From Treponema socranskii subsp. socranskii VPI DR56BR1116 = ATCC 35536 (GTDB lineage Bacteria > Spirochaetota > Spirochaetia > Treponematales > Treponemataceae): a stretch of DNA of 64,000 nt. Positions 62,216 to 64,000 of this stretch are shown one piece after another. Each line of letters begins with the position of its first letter. The first letter of the stretch is position 1. A program made the position numbers and the translations under genes. The stretch is from NCBI RefSeq assembly GCF_000468115.1, contig NZ_AVQI01000084.1:116455-180454 (forward strand), given 5' to 3'. A model generated the notes under the pieces. That model saw only the letters and a program-made list of their open reading frames with translations, had not been told where the DNA came from and did no database searches.

Positions 62216-63493
62216 ATGAATATCGAAACGAAATGCCTGCATTCGGGATATGAGCCGAAAAACGGCGAGCCCTGCGTTATGCCGATCGTACAGAGTACGA
62301 CGTATAAATTCGATTCCTGCGATCATGTCGCCGCTCTTTTCGACAAACCGACGGAATACATATATTCGCGGATGGCGAATCCGACCTGTGATGCCGTTGA
62401 AAAAAAGATCGCGGATCTTGAAGGCGGCGTCGGGGCAATGCTGACGTCGAGCGGGCAGGCGGCTTCCCTGCTTTCGATTTTAAACCTGTGCTCGGCCGGT
62501 GACAGCTTTATCGCAAGTTCGGCGATTTACGGCGGTTCGACGAATCTCTTTTGCTTTACGCTCAAAAAGCTCGGCATCGAATGTATTCAAGTTTCCGCCG
62601 ACGCCGATTACGATACGATCCTCAAATCGTTTAAGCCGAATACGAAAGCGGTATTCGGAGAAACGCTCGCCAATCCTTCGCTTACGGTATTCGATTTCGA
62701 AACGTGGGCGAAAGCCGCTCATGCGCGGAACGTTCCGCTCATCATCGACAATACTTTTGCGACGCCGATACTTTGCCGTCCGATCGAATGGGGAGCGGAC
62801 ATCGTCGTTCACTCGACGACAAAATACATGGACGGCCATGCAGTTCAGTGCGGCGGCGTCATTGTAGACGGCGGCAATTTCGATTGGGAAGCGGCGTACA
62901 AAGCGAGCGGTTTTTTTGCGGATTTTTGCGAACCCGATCCGAGTTATCACGGTCTCACCTATACGAAAGAATTCGGCAAAGCGGCGTATATCGTCAAAGC
63001 GCGGACGCAGCTCATGCGCGATTTCGGCTGTTATCCGTCGGCGCATTCGGCCTTTTTGTTGAATTTGGGGCTTGAAACGCTGCCGCTGCGGATGAAACAG
63101 TATTGTAAAAATGCGCTCGCGCTTGCTGAGTATTTCAAAAAAAGCGATAAGATCGCATCGGTGACGTACCCCGCGCTCGCGGAAGACGCAAATCATGCGC
63201 TTGCAAAAAAATATTTGCCTGAGGGGACGAGCGGCGTCATTGCGCTCAGCATCAAAGGCGGACGAGCGGCTGCAGTGCGCTTTATGGATTCTCTTTCGCT
63301 TGCAACCGATGAAGTTCACGTCGCCGATATCCGTACTTGCGTGCTCCATCCCGCCTCTTCGACGCATCGGCAGCTCACAGACGAACAGCTTGCGGCGGCG
63401 GGAATCGACGGCGGCTTGGTGAGATTCAGCTGCGGACTTGAAAACGTCGAAGATATCGTCGCCGATGTCGACCGCGCGCTCGCAGCAGTGTAA
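62216..63493 (+). CDS. Cys/Met metabolism PLP enzyme (O-acetylhomoserine sulfhydrylase / methionine gamma-lyase type)
   Basis: A 425-residue fold-type I PLP enzyme. PLP Lys203 is in HSTTKYMDGH, with the cofactor-binding SSGQAA, IIDNTFATP and YSRMANPT segments. The N-terminal TKCLHSGYEP resembles MetY-type enzymes. Members either make homocysteine from O-acetylhomoserine or split methionine or cysteine; the sequence alone does not decide. Methionine gamma-lyase activity, known in oral treponemes, would yield methyl mercaptan. AGGAG precedes the ATG. metK elsewhere uses methionine. Confidence 0.82.
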   Translation: MNIETKCLHSGYEPKNGEPCVMPIVQSTTYKFDSCDHVAALFDKPTEYIYSRMANPTCDAVEKKIADLEGGVGAMLTSSGQAASLLSILNLCSAGDSFIASSAIYGGSTNLFCFTLKKLGIECIQVSADADYDTILKSFKPNTKAVFGETLANPSLTVFDFETWAKAAHARNVPLIIDNTFATPILCRPIEWGADIVVHSTTKYMDGHAVQCGGVIVDGGNFDWEAAYKASGFFADFCEPDPSYHGLTYTKEFGKAAYIVKARTQLMRDFGCYPSAHSAFLLNLGLETLPLRMKQYCKNALALAEYFKKSDKIASVTYPALAEDANHALAKKYLPEGTSGVIALSIKGGRAAAVRFMDSLSLATDEVHVADIRTCVLHPASSTHRQLTDEQLAAAGIDGGLVRFSCGLENVEDIVADVDRALAAV

Positions 63494-63514
63494 AACAGAA
63501 GATACGCGCGGCAG

Positions 63515-63533
63515 GCTTGCGCTATGCGCAAGC
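63515..63533. terminator. Strong hairpin downstream of the PLP enzyme gene
   Basis: A perfect 8-bp stem GCTTGCGC / GCGCAAGC with a 3-nt loop, 22 nt after the stop. There is no T-run, so it may stabilise the mRNA 3' end rather than terminate on its own. Confidence 0.5.
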
Positions 63534-63759
63534 GGATAAAGGGAGACGTATTGCATACCGCGCGTAAGTTGCCGGAAAATCGATTTTTTCATCGGCCGAG
63601 GCAAAAATATGCCGAATAGAAATACGCTGCGGAAAAATCCGGAGCGTATAAAACGTATAATTAATTAATAATGTGAATGTCGACTTAAAAAAATAAATAA
63701 AATTGTAGAAAACTAAGCGCAAATTTTTAATAAATTTACGGAGAATGTCCGAATTTTTC

Positions 63760-63788
63760 TTGACAAATGCTCTTTGAGGTCATACTAT
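63760..63788 (+). promoter_or_regulatory. Promoter of the FMN-binding lipoprotein gene
   Basis: Perfect TTGACA at 63760-63765, 17-bp spacer, TACTAT at 63783-63788. The leader is about 55 nt with GGAGG at 63836-63840. Confidence 0.8.
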
Positions 63789-63848
63789 AAATAAAGAAGA
63801 CGGTACATAAAATGACGCTTGATTACTTATTATTTGGAGGTATGGATA

Positions 63849-64000
63849 ATGCAAAAAAGAACAATCCTTTTATCCTCGTTGATCGCGTTTGCCGTTGTGA
63901 GCCTTATTTCCTGTAGCGGTAAATCGATTAAAAACGGAACCTACACTTCGTCCGTACAGGGGATGAACGATGCGATCGAAGTGTCCGTTACGATTGCGAA
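63849..64000 (+). CDS. FMN-binding-domain lipoprotein, N-terminal start (cut by window edge)
   Basis: Only the first ~50 residues are present. They give a lipoprotein signal ending in LISC, then KNGTYTSSVQGMNDAIEVSVTIA, the start of an FMN_bind domain in which an early Gly-x-Tyr is followed by a strand that leads to the flavin site. In treponemes and other anaerobes this domain often begins a flavocytochrome-type FAD-dependent reductase. GGAGG lies 8 nt before the ATG. An ATG at 63842 is in another frame and stops soon. Confidence 0.75.
   Translation, partial: MQKRTILLSSLIAFAVVSLISCSGKSIKNGTYTSSVQGMNDAIEVSVTIA

Larger units (their letters stand above)
63494..63848. other. 355-bp intergenic stretch before the FMN-binding lipoprotein
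   Basis: No convincing gene on either strand. It holds a strong GC hairpin (63515-63533), an A-run/TCGAT/T-run imperfect palindrome at about 63571-63596, an AT-rich TAATTAATTAATA stretch, and the promoter of the next gene. Confidence 0.5.

Overview
The window looks like a chromosomal segment of a Treponema species. The evidence is a FlaA-type periplasmic flagellar sheath protein directly downstream of an AmiC-type amidase and a GerM-domain protein, a spirochete-type SPASM protein, a T. denticola-type trans-2-enoyl-CoA reductase (FabV/Ter), and the gene order rpsP-khpA-rimM-trmD-rplS followed by FliK-like and FlhB-tail-like genes. The moderately GC-rich backbone would suit an oral treponeme such as T. 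socranskii better than T. denticola, but the species is inference.

Layout. Positions 1-1284 hold the end of an ABC-type ATPase gene overlapping a DUF4276 gene, a possible defence pair. Positions 1591-10096 are a strikingly AT-rich surface-glycan locus: a TagD-like glycerol-3-phosphate cytidylyltransferase, a flippase, a sulfatase-fold enzyme, a CDP-glycerol glycerophosphotransferase frameshifted in an A9 tract, a Wzy-like polymerase and three glycosyltransferases. Together they suggest a teichoic-acid-like glycerophosphate polymer. Base composition changes sharply at about 10.1 kb, where backbone genes begin: the S16/L19 operon, a small FliK/FlhB-like pair, YraN, tRNA-Leu(UAA) and TatD.

Positions 17048-20060 contain a BspA-type leucine-rich lipoprotein and an AAA/DUF4143 ATPase, separated by three operator-like palindromes spaced exactly 39 bp. 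Next come yajC-secD-secF, ispH, an oxidoreductase and deoD. Positions 26550-34278 form a tightly packed glycan-type operon: nucleotidyltransferase, SPASM protein lacking a complete radical-SAM motif, glycosyltransferase-like protein, a cytidylyltransferase/PseG-like/methyltransferase fusion, and an ATP-grasp protein. It leads into the amidase, GerM and flaA genes.

The right half carries a RelA/SpoT-TPR fusion, a trypsin-like protease with a C-terminal barrel-like region, small exported proteins, a second TatD, an acyl-CoA ligase, fabF, fabV, the pyrB-pyrI-pyrC operon, an M48 protease, a phosphohexomutase, the leftward metK-nth-mscS operon, a small CBM48 protein, ftsK, a Cys-rich FMN hydroxyacid dehydrogenase-like protein, a large outer-membrane protein, a Cys/Met-metabolism PLP enzyme and the start of an FMN-binding lipoprotein gene.

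The most interesting cross-cutting observation is that several genes (ispH, deoD, the protease, fabF, the M48 protease, the phosphohexomutase, possibly the SPASM gene and the second TatD) have no Shine-Dalgarno sequence and a sigma70-like -10 box only 6-8 nt before the ATG. This predicts leaderless mRNAs. All functions are read from sequence motifs; no database search was possible.
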